DNA of 64,000 bases, taken from an uncultured Flavobacteriaceae bacterium. GTDB lineage: Bacteria; Bacteroidota; Bacteroidia; Flavobacteriales; Flavobacteriaceae. Position numbers and translations under genes: made by a program. Location: assembly GCA_947497145.1 (NCBI GenBank), contig CANMFQ010000004.1, positions 1 through 64,000 on the forward strand, read 5' to 3'. The notes under the pieces were generated by a model that made no database searches, was not told where the DNA came from, and saw nothing but the letters and a program-made list of their open reading frames with translations. Positions within the stretch are counted from its first letter, which is position 1; every line of letters begins with the position of its first letter. Shown piece by piece: positions 37,435 to 46,627 of the stretch.

Positions 37435-38745
37435 TTAATCTATTAATCCGAAAACTCTAGGAAGCCATAATGAAATTTCAGAAAAATAGGTAATCAAAAA
37501 AAGTACCGCAGTCATTGCCGCCAATAGTGGCAACAAGGGTTTAATAACCTTAGTAACGGGTACTTTAGCCACACCACTACCCACAAAAAGTAGCGTTCCT
37601 ACAGGTGGCGTACACACCCCAATACACAGGTTTAAAACGATTACCATACCAAACTGAACCGGATGCATGCCCAACGCCATAGCCACCGGCAAGAAAATCG
37701 GCGTAAAAATGAGTACCGCAGGAGTCATATCCATAAAAGTACCTACAATTAATAATATAACGTTAATGAGTAAAAACACAAGTATCGGATTGCTTACCGA
37801 GTCTACCAAAGCATTGGTTAGCATTTGCGGAATTCCTTCAAATGAGAACAACCATGACATTGCCATAGATGTTGCAATCAAAAACATGACTATAGCGGTG
37901 GTTTTAGCACTCCGCAACAAGACGGGTCTAAAATCACTAAACTTTAATTCTCTGTTTAAAAAACCCAATAGTGCTGCATAAACAACCGCAATGGCAGCAG
38001 CCTCGGTGGCAGTAAAAATCCCTGCTACAATACCTCCTACAACAATTATCAAGAGGGTAAGACTCAAAATAGCATTTTTAAAGTCGGTAAAAAGTTGTTT
38101 AAAGCTTACACGCTCTGCCCTAGGAAGTCCCTTTCTTTTTGCATAGATATACACCATAATCATAATAGCTAAACCTACCAACATACCGGGAATATAACCT
38201 GCAATAAATAGGGCTGCTACAGAGGCTGTACCCCCACTTGCTAAGGCAAAAATAATTAAGACATTACTGGGCGGAATTAACAAGCCAGTTGTTGACGAAC
38301 TAATATTTACAGCAGCACTAAACTCACGCGGATAGCCTTCACTCTCCATCTTATCTGTGAGCGTACTTCCAATAGCAGAGGCAGCAGCAATTGCCGACCC
38401 TGAAATTGCGCCAAATAGCATGGCTGAAATAATATTCACATAAGCCAACCCACCTGGTAAACTACCAATAAGTGATTTAGCAAAATCAATTAAACGTTTG
38501 GCAATTCCTCCGCGATTCATTAGCTCACCTGCCAGAATAAAAAAGGGAATAGCGAGTAATGCAAAATTATCAATACCCGTAGTCATACGCTGTGCAACAG
38601 TGGTAACTGATGGAAAAAAAACAATATTAAGAATGAGGGTCAAGGTGGTTGAAATTCCTATAGAATATGCCACAGGAACACCATACGCTAGCAGACCAAT
38701 AAAACTAACGAAAAGAACGATTATACTAATGATTTCAATACTCAT
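37435..38745 (-). CDS. dctM: TRAP transporter large permease (DctM family)
   Basis: 436 residues, about 11-12 membrane segments. DctM family motifs are present: FALLAIPFFILAGELMNRGGIAKRLIDFA, the SAxxAxxxAIGSTLTDKM region, and PVGTLLFVGSGVA near the end. It forms the ion-coupled channel of a tripartite TRAP importer. Its ATG immediately follows the dctQ stop codon (TAA ATG), which implies translational coupling. With uxuA upstream in the same operon, the substrate is most likely a hexuronate. Confidence 0.92.
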   Translation of the reverse strand: MSIEIISIIVLFVSFIGLLAYGVPVAYSIGISTTLTLILNIVFFPSVTTVAQRMTTGIDNFALLAIPFFILAGELMNRGGIAKRLIDFAKSLIGSLPGGLAYVNIISAMLFGAISGSAIAAASAIGSTLTDKMESEGYPREFSAAVNISSSTTGLLIPPSNVLIIFALASGGTASVAALFIAGYIPGMLVGLAIMIMVYIYAKRKGLPRAERVSFKQLFTDFKNAILSLTLLIIVVGGIVAGIFTATEAAAIAVVYAALLGFLNRELKFSDFRPVLLRSAKTTAIVMFLIATSMAMSWLFSFEGIPQMLTNALVDSVSNPILVFLLINVILLIVGTFMDMTPAVLIFTPIFLPVAMALGMHPVQFGMVIVLNLCIGVCTPPVGTLLFVGSGVAKVPVTKVIKPLLPLLAAMTAVLFLITYFSEISLWLPRVFGLID

Positions 38746-39219
38746 TTATTCGAAGTTTAATTTTTTGAAATTATAAAAAGAGAAGAATATGATAATACAA
38801 CCACAAAGCGGTACAATTGCATATACATACCCCAATGGAATGTGTAATGCTGATGACATTTGCCCAAGGCTAAGGGTGATATAAACCAAGTTTCCTCCAC
38901 CAATTACCATGATCACTAGGGCGAAAAGCGCCATCGCAATCTGTATTACCTTTTGTCTGCTTTGCTTTTTTTCTGGTGGCAATTTCGAGAGCAGAAAATC
39001 CATAGAGAGATGCCCTTCTTTTTGCCCATTGATATAAGCAGCGCCTAAAACCGTTAACCAAATCAATGAAAACCGTGCAAATTCTTCAGTAAAAGAGCTT
39101 GATTGCCCAATAACATACCGTGATACTACCTGCCATACTACATCGATTACCAACAAACCAAAAATGAATACTAAAAGTGTTTCGATGCCTTTATTAAGCG
39201 ATTGATATATTTTTTCCAT
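38746..39219 (-). CDS. dctQ: TRAP transporter small permease (DctQ family)
   Basis: 157 residues with four membrane segments. Family features include the conserved SSFTEEFARFSLIWLTVLGAAYINGQKEGHLSMDFLLSKLP stretch (about 40-80). It complexes with DctM in the inner membrane. Its start overlaps the dctP stop by one base (TAATG) and its stop abuts the dctM start. Confidence 0.92.
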   Translation of the reverse strand: MEKIYQSLNKGIETLLVFIFGLLVIDVVWQVVSRYVIGQSSSFTEEFARFSLIWLTVLGAAYINGQKEGHLSMDFLLSKLPPEKKQSRQKVIQIAMALFALVIMVIGGGNLVYITLSLGQMSSALHIPLGYVYAIVPLCGCIIIFFSFYNFKKLNFE

Positions 39220-40217
39220 TAGTAGGATTTTATCTTTTCAATAAGTTTTTTCATTTCAGGATCTTTCATCATTTCCTTCATTACGGCTTCTGATTTAGCT
39301 ACAAATTGTGTTTTATCAGGATAGATAAATTTTACATTAGCCTTTTTCAATACTTCCATATTTTTCTTTACCGTTTCTCGCCAGTATTGCTTTTGTTTTT
39401 GCACACTTTCATCAGCAGCTTCTTGTAGCCATTTCTTTTCTGTATCAGTCAGCAAATCCCAGAATTTAGTTCCTACCACAACCACATCGGGTACCATGGT
39501 ATGCTGATCAAAAGTGTAGTTTTTACACACTTCATAGTGGTTTGAAGTCACAAAAGACGGTATATTATTCTCTGCTCCATCAACTACATTCTGTTGTAAA
39601 GCCGTGTACAATTCTCCGTATGCCATGGGTGTTGCTGAACCGCCTAAGGTGTTCACCATATTTACAGACATCTGGTCATTCATTACCCTAATTTTTAATC
39701 CATCTAAATCTTTGGGGTCGTTTACTGGCTTTTCTTTGGTGTAAAAACTTCTACTACCTGCATCATAAAAGCACAACCCACGCAAGAGGTATTCGCTTCC
39801 GCTCGCCAACAGTTGCTTACCCACCTCACCCTCAAGGGCTTTAAAAAGATGATCGCTATCTCTAAAAAGATACGGAATGCTGGTAACCTGATATTCAGGA
39901 GCAAAATTAGACATAGAAGCGGCACTCACTTTGGTCATGGCAACACTTCCAATTTGAAGTAGTTCAAGCACTTCTCTTTCTGTTCCCAATTGCCCATCAG
40001 GGAAAATTTTTATCTTAAGCGAGCCACCAGATTTCTCTTCCAAAAACTTCTGCATATCCAAAATACCCATATGCACGGGGTGCGTGGTAGGTAAAGAATG
40101 TGCAAAATACAACACTTTTGTATCTTGAAAACTAGAGCAAGAACACAAAATAACTACCATAAAAATGGATAGTTTCTTTGCTACTTTCTTCAAACTGAGA
40201 TGTACACGTATATGCAT
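39219..40217 (-). CDS. dctP: TRAP transporter substrate-binding lipoprotein (DctP family)
   Basis: 332 residues. A hydrophobic signal ends in a Cys pair (VVILCSCSS, Cys25/Cys27), so it may be a lipoprotein rather than free periplasmic, which is common in Bacteroidota. The DctP fold shows HSLPTTHPVHMG at the start, GQLGTEREVLELLQIG, DLDGLKIRV with the conserved carboxylate-binding Arg (near 165), and YGELYTALQQNVVDGAENN. Similar binding proteins take glucuronate or galacturonate. Neighbouring uxuA supports a hexuronate ligand. Confidence 0.9.
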   Translation of the reverse strand: MHIRVHLSLKKVAKKLSIFMVVILCSCSSFQDTKVLYFAHSLPTTHPVHMGILDMQKFLEEKSGGSLKIKIFPDGQLGTEREVLELLQIGSVAMTKVSAASMSNFAPEYQVTSIPYLFRDSDHLFKALEGEVGKQLLASGSEYLLRGLCFYDAGSRSFYTKEKPVNDPKDLDGLKIRVMNDQMSVNMVNTLGGSATPMAYGELYTALQQNVVDGAENNIPSFVTSNHYEVCKNYTFDQHTMVPDVVVVGTKFWDLLTDTEKKWLQEAADESVQKQKQYWRETVKKNMEVLKKANVKFIYPDKTQFVAKSEAVMKEMMKDPEMKKLIEKIKSY

Positions 40218-40255
40218 TCGATTAAATTAATTTTAAAATTTCTAAAAAGCAATTC

Positions 40256-41449
40256 TTAACTCATATTTTCTCTAATACCTCTTTCTAATCCGGCCAATTG
40301 GGCAAGCCCCATTACTCTACCAATTAGAGAATAACCTGAATAAAAATCTGCTTGTCTTTTTTTATCATCCAATAAAACATGACCATGATCTGGCCGCATA
40401 GGAATGGCTACGACCCCTTCTCCCTTTTTCTGTCTTTGTTGCTGCTCGTTAATAATAGCCTTCATAACCTTTTCTATAGGCACAGAACCCCCAAGGTGAT
40501 CTGCTTCATAAAAACTACCATCAGCAGAGCGCGCTACATTTCTAAGGTGAATAAAATGAATTTTATCACCAAAATCTTCAACAATCTTCACCAAATCATT
40601 GGCAGCCGAAGCTCCCAAAGAACCCGAACAAAAGGTTAGACCATTGCTCGAAGAAGGACAGCAATTTAATAAGAATTTAATTTCTTCATAATTAGAAACA
40701 ATGCGCGGCACACCAAAAATAGAAAATGGAGGATCATCAGGGTGACAAGCCATGCGTACTCCTATTTTTTCCGCCTCAGGAATAACAGCATTTAAAAAGT
40801 AAGACAAATTAGCTTGCAATTGATCTTTACTAATTTCTAAAACTGTAGCATGATTTCTTTTAAAATCTTCTAAGGCGATTAATTTTCGTGAGCCTGGCAT
40901 ACCCGCCAAAATAGCTTCTTCCAATTTTTTTCGCTGCTCCCCACATAGCCCTTCAAAATAGGCGTTTGCCTTGTCAAAAACTGCTGGTTCATAACTATCT
41001 TTAGCGTCTTCTCTTTTCAAAATAAAAAGATCAAACGCAGCCGCTGCAATAGGATCATATCGTAAAGCAGAGGCGCCATTAGGCAACTGATAATCAAGAT
41101 CTGTACGCGTCCAATCAATCAGTTGCATAAAATTATAGCAAACATCATAAATGCCATTTTCGGCCAAGTTCTTCAAGGTTTGAATATAATTTTCAATATA
41201 GGTATCACGCTCAGGCAAACCATATTTTATTGCCGTGTGTACGTTAACGCTTTCAACCACAGACCATTCCAAACCATGGGATGTTATTTCATTTTTAAGC
41301 GACGCTATAGTCTCTTTAGACCAAACCTCACCCAAAGGTACTTCTTGGCAAGCAGCCACAATACCTGTAACGCCTATTTGCTTAATATCGCTAAGGCTAA
41401 CGCCAAATGATGGACCAAACCAGCGAAATGTTTTCTTTAAATATTCCAT
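40256..41449 (-). CDS. uxuA: Mannonate dehydratase
   Basis: 397 residues, the usual UxuA length. Motifs: FRWFGPSFGVSLSDIKQIGVTGIVAACQEVPLGEVW at the N-terminus, MACHPDDPPFSIFGVPRIV (about 235-255), FCSGSLGA, HFIHLRN and IPMRPDHGH (near 350), which hold the metal- and substrate-binding His, Asp and Cys. It dehydrates D-mannonate to 2-keto-3-deoxy-D-gluconate in glucuronate catabolism. The SDR gene ends 3 bp before it. The later steps (KDG kinase, aldolase) and uxaC isomerase are not in the window. Confidence 0.95.
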   Translation of the reverse strand: MEYLKKTFRWFGPSFGVSLSDIKQIGVTGIVAACQEVPLGEVWSKETIASLKNEITSHGLEWSVVESVNVHTAIKYGLPERDTYIENYIQTLKNLAENGIYDVCYNFMQLIDWTRTDLDYQLPNGASALRYDPIAAAAFDLFILKREDAKDSYEPAVFDKANAYFEGLCGEQRKKLEEAILAGMPGSRKLIALEDFKRNHATVLEISKDQLQANLSYFLNAVIPEAEKIGVRMACHPDDPPFSIFGVPRIVSNYEEIKFLLNCCPSSSNGLTFCSGSLGASAANDLVKIVEDFGDKIHFIHLRNVARSADGSFYEADHLGGSVPIEKVMKAIINEQQQRQKKGEGVVAIPMRPDHGHVLLDDKKRQADFYSGYSLIGRVMGLAQLAGLERGIRENMS

Positions 41450-41452
41450 AAC

Positions 41453-42274
41453 TTATACTCCTGAAAATGAACTAAAACCACCATCAACATCAAAAATACT
41501 ACCTGTAACAAAACTAGACGCATCACTTAACAAGTAATGCACCATACCATTTAGTTCAGATGCATCGCCAAAACGTGCCATGGGGGTGTTCTTAATTATA
41601 CTATTTCCTCTTTCGGTATACGAACCGTCCTCGTTGGTTAATAATCTTCTATTTTGGTTTCCTATAAAAAAGCCTGGCGCAATAGCATTAACACGAATAT
41701 TATTGCTAAATTTTGATGCCATTTCATTGGCCATCCACTTTGTAAAAATATCAACACCTGCCTTTGCCATAGAATACCCTAAAACTCTTGAAATACTCTG
41801 TTTTGAGGCCATAGAAGATATGTTTACGATAGCTCCAAATTTTTGTTCAGCCATTAATTCACTCAAAATAATAGTCGGAATTACAGTACCAAACAAATTA
41901 ATATCAACCACTTTTCTGGTATCCCCTACTTCAATATCATGAATAGATTGATCTGGTTTTAAGGTAGCACCAGGAATATTACCTCCCGCTAGATTTACCA
42001 ATCCGTCTAAACGACCAAAATTGGATTTAATTTCGTTCTTTAATCCCACTAAAGCGTCTTCGCTCATCACGTCAACAACAAAAAAGTGCGTGCTGTTCTC
42101 TTTAATGGCATTTAATTCACTTTGTTTCGCCTCTAATTTATCTAATGATCTTCCTAACAACAGTACAGTTGCGCCATTTTCTACCAAATATTGGGCTATA
42201 GAACCTCCAAGAGTACCTGTTCCGCCTGAAAGTGCAAAAATTTTATCTTGTATTGAAAACTGATCCATGTTCAT
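41453..42274 (-). CDS. SDR oxidoreductase, likely D-mannonate oxidoreductase (fructuronate reductase)
   Basis: 273 residues, a classical short-chain dehydrogenase. The nucleotide-binding motif is SGGTGTLGG (about 15-23), then NLAGGN, catalytic Ser in VNISSMASKQ, and YSMAKAG (YxxxK). A C-terminal GSIFDVDGGFSSFSG closes the fold. Position directly upstream of uxuA in one operon suggests reduction of fructuronate to mannonate, replacing the unrelated UxuB. The specificity is inferred from context; a gluconate or other keto-acid dehydrogenase is the alternative. Confidence 0.82.
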   Translation of the reverse strand: MNMDQFSIQDKIFALSGGTGTLGGSIAQYLVENGATVLLLGRSLDKLEAKQSELNAIKENSTHFFVVDVMSEDALVGLKNEIKSNFGRLDGLVNLAGGNIPGATLKPDQSIHDIEVGDTRKVVDINLFGTVIPTIILSELMAEQKFGAIVNISSMASKQSISRVLGYSMAKAGVDIFTKWMANEMASKFSNNIRVNAIAPGFFIGNQNRRLLTNEDGSYTERGNSIIKNTPMARFGDASELNGMVHYLLSDASSFVTGSIFDVDGGFSSFSGV

Positions 42275-42278
42275 ATTC

Positions 42279-43661
42279 CTATTCTTGTTTTTTTGCCATT
42301 TTTAAAGCTTCAATCGTCGTGTAATATTTTGTAATCATATTGGGCACTTCCCAGCTAGGCAATTTTCCAGCTTCCAAATAACGTAAATAATTTTCAGTTA
42401 CCTGTGCAAAATGTGCCTCATGTCCCACTTTATATACTGAAGGAATATCAATTCTCCATTTGCCTTCTTCAACCTTATTCGCTTCAACACCTTTAAAGGT
42501 CTTATTTATTTCATTTGCTAGTGCATGATTCAAATGCTTTTCAAAATCGGGAGCATCAGACTCTACATACAAAACGGGTTTGAAATTCTCTTCAACACCT
42601 TGCTTTATTATGAGGTTACATTTGGTACCACGCATAATACTGTAATGCGTATCTCCTGTACCTTCAGGAGCTTGATAATTCCATATTACCGATACTTTGG
42701 CGTGTTTCCCTTTTATTTTATACACCATTTCCCCGTTACAATATACTTGCAATTTATCATCTTTTACGGCATCCTTTAAATACGACGGATATTCATCAAG
42801 CTTGGTAACCTTTTTAAATTCATCTTTTGTTAATACCGTAGGCCATCGTTTAGCTTTTAACATTTGAATATCAGTAGAATCAATTATTTGCTCTGAAAAA
42901 GCTTCCCATTGCACTAAATCAACCAAATGCGTAGTTACATCAACAATACCTTCACCTTCTTCATTCACATCAAAAAACCAAGGTGGTCGCACCAAAGGAT
43001 TACCCGAAACATATTTAAAAAAATGATGTACACTTTCTTTACTAATTGCGGGTTCGCTAGGCGTACCATCAACCAATTCACCAAAAACTGAAGGAATCAT
43101 TGAAAACTTTTTCTGCATCATGGTGGTAGACTCAAAACGCTCGGTCATGATATCATAAATAAAAACACCCTTTTTCTTTGCAATTGCAAAGGCTTCTTTA
43201 AGCTTTTTAAACCCTTCTTCATTAATAACCAAGGGTTTATCAGCATATACATTTAACCCTGCTATCACCGCAGTGAGAATGTAATCGATTTTTTTTGAGT
43301 TTTTTCCTGCCACTACCATTACATTGCCAGGTTTTTGAGCAATCATTTCCTCAATATAGTTATCTGTCAAAATGGTATTTACTTTCCACGCCGTAGGCGC
43401 TTCTTCTCTGGAATTATAAGCTTCGATTTTACTTAAAAAATCTTGTACTTCTGGGCCTTTAGGCGCAAAAACATAAATGGTAGAATCAACCTGGGGATAC
43501 ATCGTTTTTTGCACCAAGGCTGCGTGAAAATGCCCAGGATCGAGCGTCATCAATTTCACTTTAGTATCTTTAGGTTCAACGGTTACTTTTTTGGTTTCTT
43601 TTTTCTCTGTACAAGAAACTACAAAAAGCAATACAAGAACAAAAGGTAATTTATATTTCAT
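42279..43661 (-). CDS. Exported lipoprotein Gfo/Idh/MocA-family oxidoreductase
   Basis: 460 residues from the ATG at 43661. A longer in-frame start at 43781 adds 40 residues ahead of an otherwise perfect lipoprotein signal (MKYKLPFVLVLLFVVSC), so it is rejected. The Rossmann part (about 30-165) contains NVYADKPLVIN, the family's Glu-Lys-Pro motif as Asp-Lys-Pro. The C-terminal alpha/beta domain follows. Gfo/Idh/MocA enzymes oxidise sugar hydroxyls with NAD(P); an extracytoplasmic lipoprotein version implies a tightly bound cofactor. The gene starts 180 bp downstream of a large hairpin and is 4 bp from the SDR gene, so it heads the uxuA-TRAP part of the operon. Confidence 0.83.
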   Translation of the reverse strand: MKYKLPFVLVLLFVVSCTEKKETKKVTVEPKDTKVKLMTLDPGHFHAALVQKTMYPQVDSTIYVFAPKGPEVQDFLSKIEAYNSREEAPTAWKVNTILTDNYIEEMIAQKPGNVMVVAGKNSKKIDYILTAVIAGLNVYADKPLVINEEGFKKLKEAFAIAKKKGVFIYDIMTERFESTTMMQKKFSMIPSVFGELVDGTPSEPAISKESVHHFFKYVSGNPLVRPPWFFDVNEEGEGIVDVTTHLVDLVQWEAFSEQIIDSTDIQMLKAKRWPTVLTKDEFKKVTKLDEYPSYLKDAVKDDKLQVYCNGEMVYKIKGKHAKVSVIWNYQAPEGTGDTHYSIMRGTKCNLIIKQGVEENFKPVLYVESDAPDFEKHLNHALANEINKTFKGVEANKVEEGKWRIDIPSVYKVGHEAHFAQVTENYLRYLEAGKLPSWEVPNMITKYYTTIEALKMAKKQE

Positions 43662-43834
43662 GAGCATTGGAATTGGTAATGATTTAAACAAACTGAATGG
43701 TACATTCGTATTATAGATAATAGTATAAATCGAATCGCCTTTTGAAGCTATCGAACTTATTAAAAATATCTGCGATTTCAAAAAAAAATAAAACCCCTCA
43801 CCCGTTTGAGTGAAATGGTTTTAATTTATGTATA

Positions 43835-43881
43835 AAACTCAGGTAAACTTTTCTTGTAAAACGAAACGTTTACCTGAGTTT
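43835..43881. other. Large RNA hairpin inside the uronate operon
   Basis: A perfect 14-bp inverted repeat, AAACTCAGGTAAAC (43835-43848) with GTTTACCTGAGTTT (43868-43881). After one mismatch it continues as TTTC/GAAA, giving a 47-nt hairpin with a 9-nt loop. There is no T run on either side, so it is not a standard terminator. It lies between two co-directional oxidoreductase genes, where it could block exonucleases, set a processing point, or act as an operator. Confidence 0.7.
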
Positions 43882-43957
43882 ATGGTATCAAACATCTGTT
43901 TTACGCATCTTTAAAGTCTAACATAACATTATGATGCAGCATACAGATGATACCATT

Positions 43958-45337
43958 TTATTTATTAAGTACATAATCCGTACCGTAAGGCTTGCGTTGC
44001 TCTCTACGCAACATTGAATTTGCCTCATCATCATTGATAAACATTTCAGTATCAGGATTCCAATTCAATTTTCTATCCACCTGCATAGCTATATCACTAA
44101 TTAAACAAATAGCACAAGCTTTATGTCCTTTTTCAATAGGTGAAATTGGCTTCTTTCTTGTTTTAATACAATCTAACCAGTTACCATGCTGATCATCAAT
44201 TTTTTCTAAATGAATTTCATCTGGCCCAATAACAGAGGTTAAGATACTAGGATCAGAAGCATTCAATGCCTTGCTACTCTTTGCCTTATCAACAGGGTCT
44301 GTAGCTGAAGCAGTATATGATCCTCTAGACACAAAAATCCATCCATCTTCACCAATATATTTAATACCATTTGTATAGCCACCACTAGTATATACAGTTA
44401 TTCCGTTATCATATTCATGCTTTACAAAAAAGTCACCATGAACGTTCCATAAGCCTGATTTCGGAAATTCTGCCAAAGCTTCTACTGAAACAGGACCAGA
44501 CAACTCAGTATTCATTCCCCAAGCAGCAGAATCATAGTGGTGTTGTCCCCATCCTGTAATCATACCTGCACCATAATTTCGTTGTCGCAACCAGCCTGGT
44601 CTGCTATAGCCATCTTGCGGATGCACACCTATTTCAGTGTAAGGCACCTCAGGAGTTGAGCCCAACCACATATCAAAATTTAAATTACTAGGAACTGGCA
44701 TTGTTGGCGCTTCTGGTCCAGCAGGATCTCCTGGAAGACCAATTTTTACGGTATGAAGCTTTCCTATACGACCATTTCGCACCAACTCGGCAGCAATTCT
44801 AAATTGCGGCATGGCACGCTGTTGTGTTCCTACTTGCAAAACAACATTTTTCTCTTGTACAGCAGCTCGCAATTGCTGTCCTTCTCTAACGGTAAGCGAT
44901 GTTGGTTTTTGTAAGTAAATATCTTTTCCTGCTAATGCAGCTTCTAGTGCTGGTTGTGAATGCCAATGATCAGGTGTACTGATAACAACCGCATCAATAT
45001 CTTTATTCAACAACATTTCTCTATAGTCACCATATACTTTGGTATCCATATATTTTTTCTTACCCATTTTCTCTTGGTAAAAACTATCGACCCAAATTTT
45101 AGCATTTGCAGCTCGTTTTGAATCTACATCACATACAGCAATATATCTTGCTTGATCAAAACGTATAGTATCATGCACATCATGATCACGAGCAATACGC
45201 CCACAGCCTATTTGACCAATATTAATTTTGTTACTTGGTGCGTCTTTACCTAACACACTTGCGGGTACTATTGTAGGAAAAGCCACAGCCGCAGCTGTAC
45301 TAAGCGATGTTTTTTTTATAAAATTTCTTCTTTGCAT
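43958..45337 (-). CDS. Tat-exported Gfo/Idh/MocA-family oxidoreductase
   Basis: 459 residues. Tat signal MQRRNFIKKTSLSTAAAVAFPTIVPAS. Rossmann fold near 38-160 (NIGQIGCGRIARDHDV, AVCDVDSKRA, AVVISTPDHWHS). The family's catalytic EKP motif reads QKP (IYLQKPTSLT), a conservative but notable change. The C-terminal part has GWGQHHYDSAAWGMN, with His residues typical of the group that binds sugar at that place. Tat export implies the NAD(P) cofactor is inserted before transport. It follows DUF6807 by 15 bp. It probably oxidises a sugar or glycoside in the periplasm. Confidence 0.85.
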   Translation of the reverse strand: MQRRNFIKKTSLSTAAAVAFPTIVPASVLGKDAPSNKINIGQIGCGRIARDHDVHDTIRFDQARYIAVCDVDSKRAANAKIWVDSFYQEKMGKKKYMDTKVYGDYREMLLNKDIDAVVISTPDHWHSQPALEAALAGKDIYLQKPTSLTVREGQQLRAAVQEKNVVLQVGTQQRAMPQFRIAAELVRNGRIGKLHTVKIGLPGDPAGPEAPTMPVPSNLNFDMWLGSTPEVPYTEIGVHPQDGYSRPGWLRQRNYGAGMITGWGQHHYDSAAWGMNTELSGPVSVEALAEFPKSGLWNVHGDFFVKHEYDNGITVYTSGGYTNGIKYIGEDGWIFVSRGSYTASATDPVDKAKSSKALNASDPSILTSVIGPDEIHLEKIDDQHGNWLDCIKTRKKPISPIEKGHKACAICLISDIAMQVDRKLNWNPDTEMFINDDEANSMLRREQRKPYGTDYVLNK

Positions 45338-45352
45338 GTGTTCTATACTATT

Positions 45353-46567
45353 TTAATTAATACTTGGTTTTGTTTCTAACGGATGTGCAAATACCTGCCA
45401 ATAGGCCTCTGCTTCTTCGGCGGTAAGATTACCATCAAAGACTACCATTCTATATTTTAATTCGTAATTTTTATTGGGTTCAATCTGCCATTCTTTATGT
45501 CGGATAGGACAGAATTCAAAAAACATATCACCGCGACCATTATTACCATCTATTGGCCATACCCGCATAGGCTCTGGATGCATTCTATTTTTAGGATAAC
45601 TCATAAAAAGAATACCACTAGTGCCCTTACCATCGGTTGACGCTCCTTTCACAATTGCCCAACGCGCATTAGTACCATCGGCTTCTAAACGATTTTTTCC
45701 TTCTGATGTTAGCACTTCACAATTATCTTTATGCCAACGCTCGGTAAAACGCATTCCTAGTCCGCCACCATAACGATAAGCTTCAAACAGGATACCCGTT
45801 TTTAATGGTGTAGTAAAGGTCGTTGTATAGTCTAACATATAACGATCTTCGCGGTTTAAGCTCCGTAATTTCACTATTAAATCTTCATTAAGCGCTACCT
45901 GAGGTGTCTTTTGGGTTTTAAAATCTATGTGTTCTTGGCTAGCTGTAAAGGTTGCAAAACTATTCCCTGAATGGGTATTCTTAAACGCTTTAAAAAGTAC
46001 GGTACCCATGCCGTCGCCAAGGTTCCAAAAATCAACCCGAGTGGTATCTATGCGGGTATGTGTCCAAGGTCCCCACAATCCATAATGATGCCAATGATCA
46101 GGTGGGTTTATACGGCTTAATGTATCACCTTTTGGCGTAATTATAGGATGTATATAGCCTGATTTTTTAAAAATAGAATCCACACCTTTAGGCGGGTAAT
46201 TCATCTCATAGCGGTACTGTACAACAGGCTTATTTTGCAAACGCAGTTGTAAGTTTCCATTCTCTTTTTTTACTTCTAATGCTGGAGTATTCTTTTTACT
46301 TTCGGCTAATTTTACTAGGGTATAATCCCCTGAATTTTCAGCCTTATGCACAAATGTTAACTTTTTAGTTTTTACATCATAATCTGAAGTAACAGGCTTA
46401 TCCTGATAACGCAATTCAAAATCACTCCCTTCTAACTGAGATACATCAATAGTAGCGGGTTGATTTACTAAAAAACCATCGCCCACCTGAATTCTATACG
46501 CTTGACTTTCTTTTTGTACGCAAGATACGAGGGAAATCAAAATACTAAAAACAAAGACATTTCTCAT
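45353..46567 (-). CDS. DUF6807 (PmoA-like) lipoprotein
   Basis: 404 residues with a lipoprotein signal (FSILISLVSC, Cys16). DUF6807 features: RYEMNYPPKGVD, GYIHPIITPKGDTLSRINPPDHWHHYGLWGPWTHTRIDTTRVDFWNLG (His-rich, about 150-190), GILFMSYPKNRMHPEPMRVWP and FEFCPIRHKEW near the end. The family resembles sugar mutarotase-like beta-sandwiches and is misnamed after methane oxygenase. It often sits with Gfo/Idh/MocA oxidoreductases in glycan loci, as here. A role on an oxidised sugar is plausible but unproven. Confidence 0.82.
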   Translation of the reverse strand: MRNVFVFSILISLVSCVQKESQAYRIQVGDGFLVNQPATIDVSQLEGSDFELRYQDKPVTSDYDVKTKKLTFVHKAENSGDYTLVKLAESKKNTPALEVKKENGNLQLRLQNKPVVQYRYEMNYPPKGVDSIFKKSGYIHPIITPKGDTLSRINPPDHWHHYGLWGPWTHTRIDTTRVDFWNLGDGMGTVLFKAFKNTHSGNSFATFTASQEHIDFKTQKTPQVALNEDLIVKLRSLNREDRYMLDYTTTFTTPLKTGILFEAYRYGGGLGMRFTERWHKDNCEVLTSEGKNRLEADGTNARWAIVKGASTDGKGTSGILFMSYPKNRMHPEPMRVWPIDGNNGRGDMFFEFCPIRHKEWQIEPNKNYELKYRMVVFDGNLTAEEAEAYWQVFAHPLETKPSIN

Positions 46568-46627
46568 ACAATCAGGTTTTGGGCAATGGAATTTACTAAA
46601 AAAAAACTAACTCAACTCAATATCTCA

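Noticed and set aside
43662-43781. Upstream in-frame start for the lipoprotein oxidoreductase
   Set aside because: It would bury the lipoprotein signal peptide 40 residues inside the protein.
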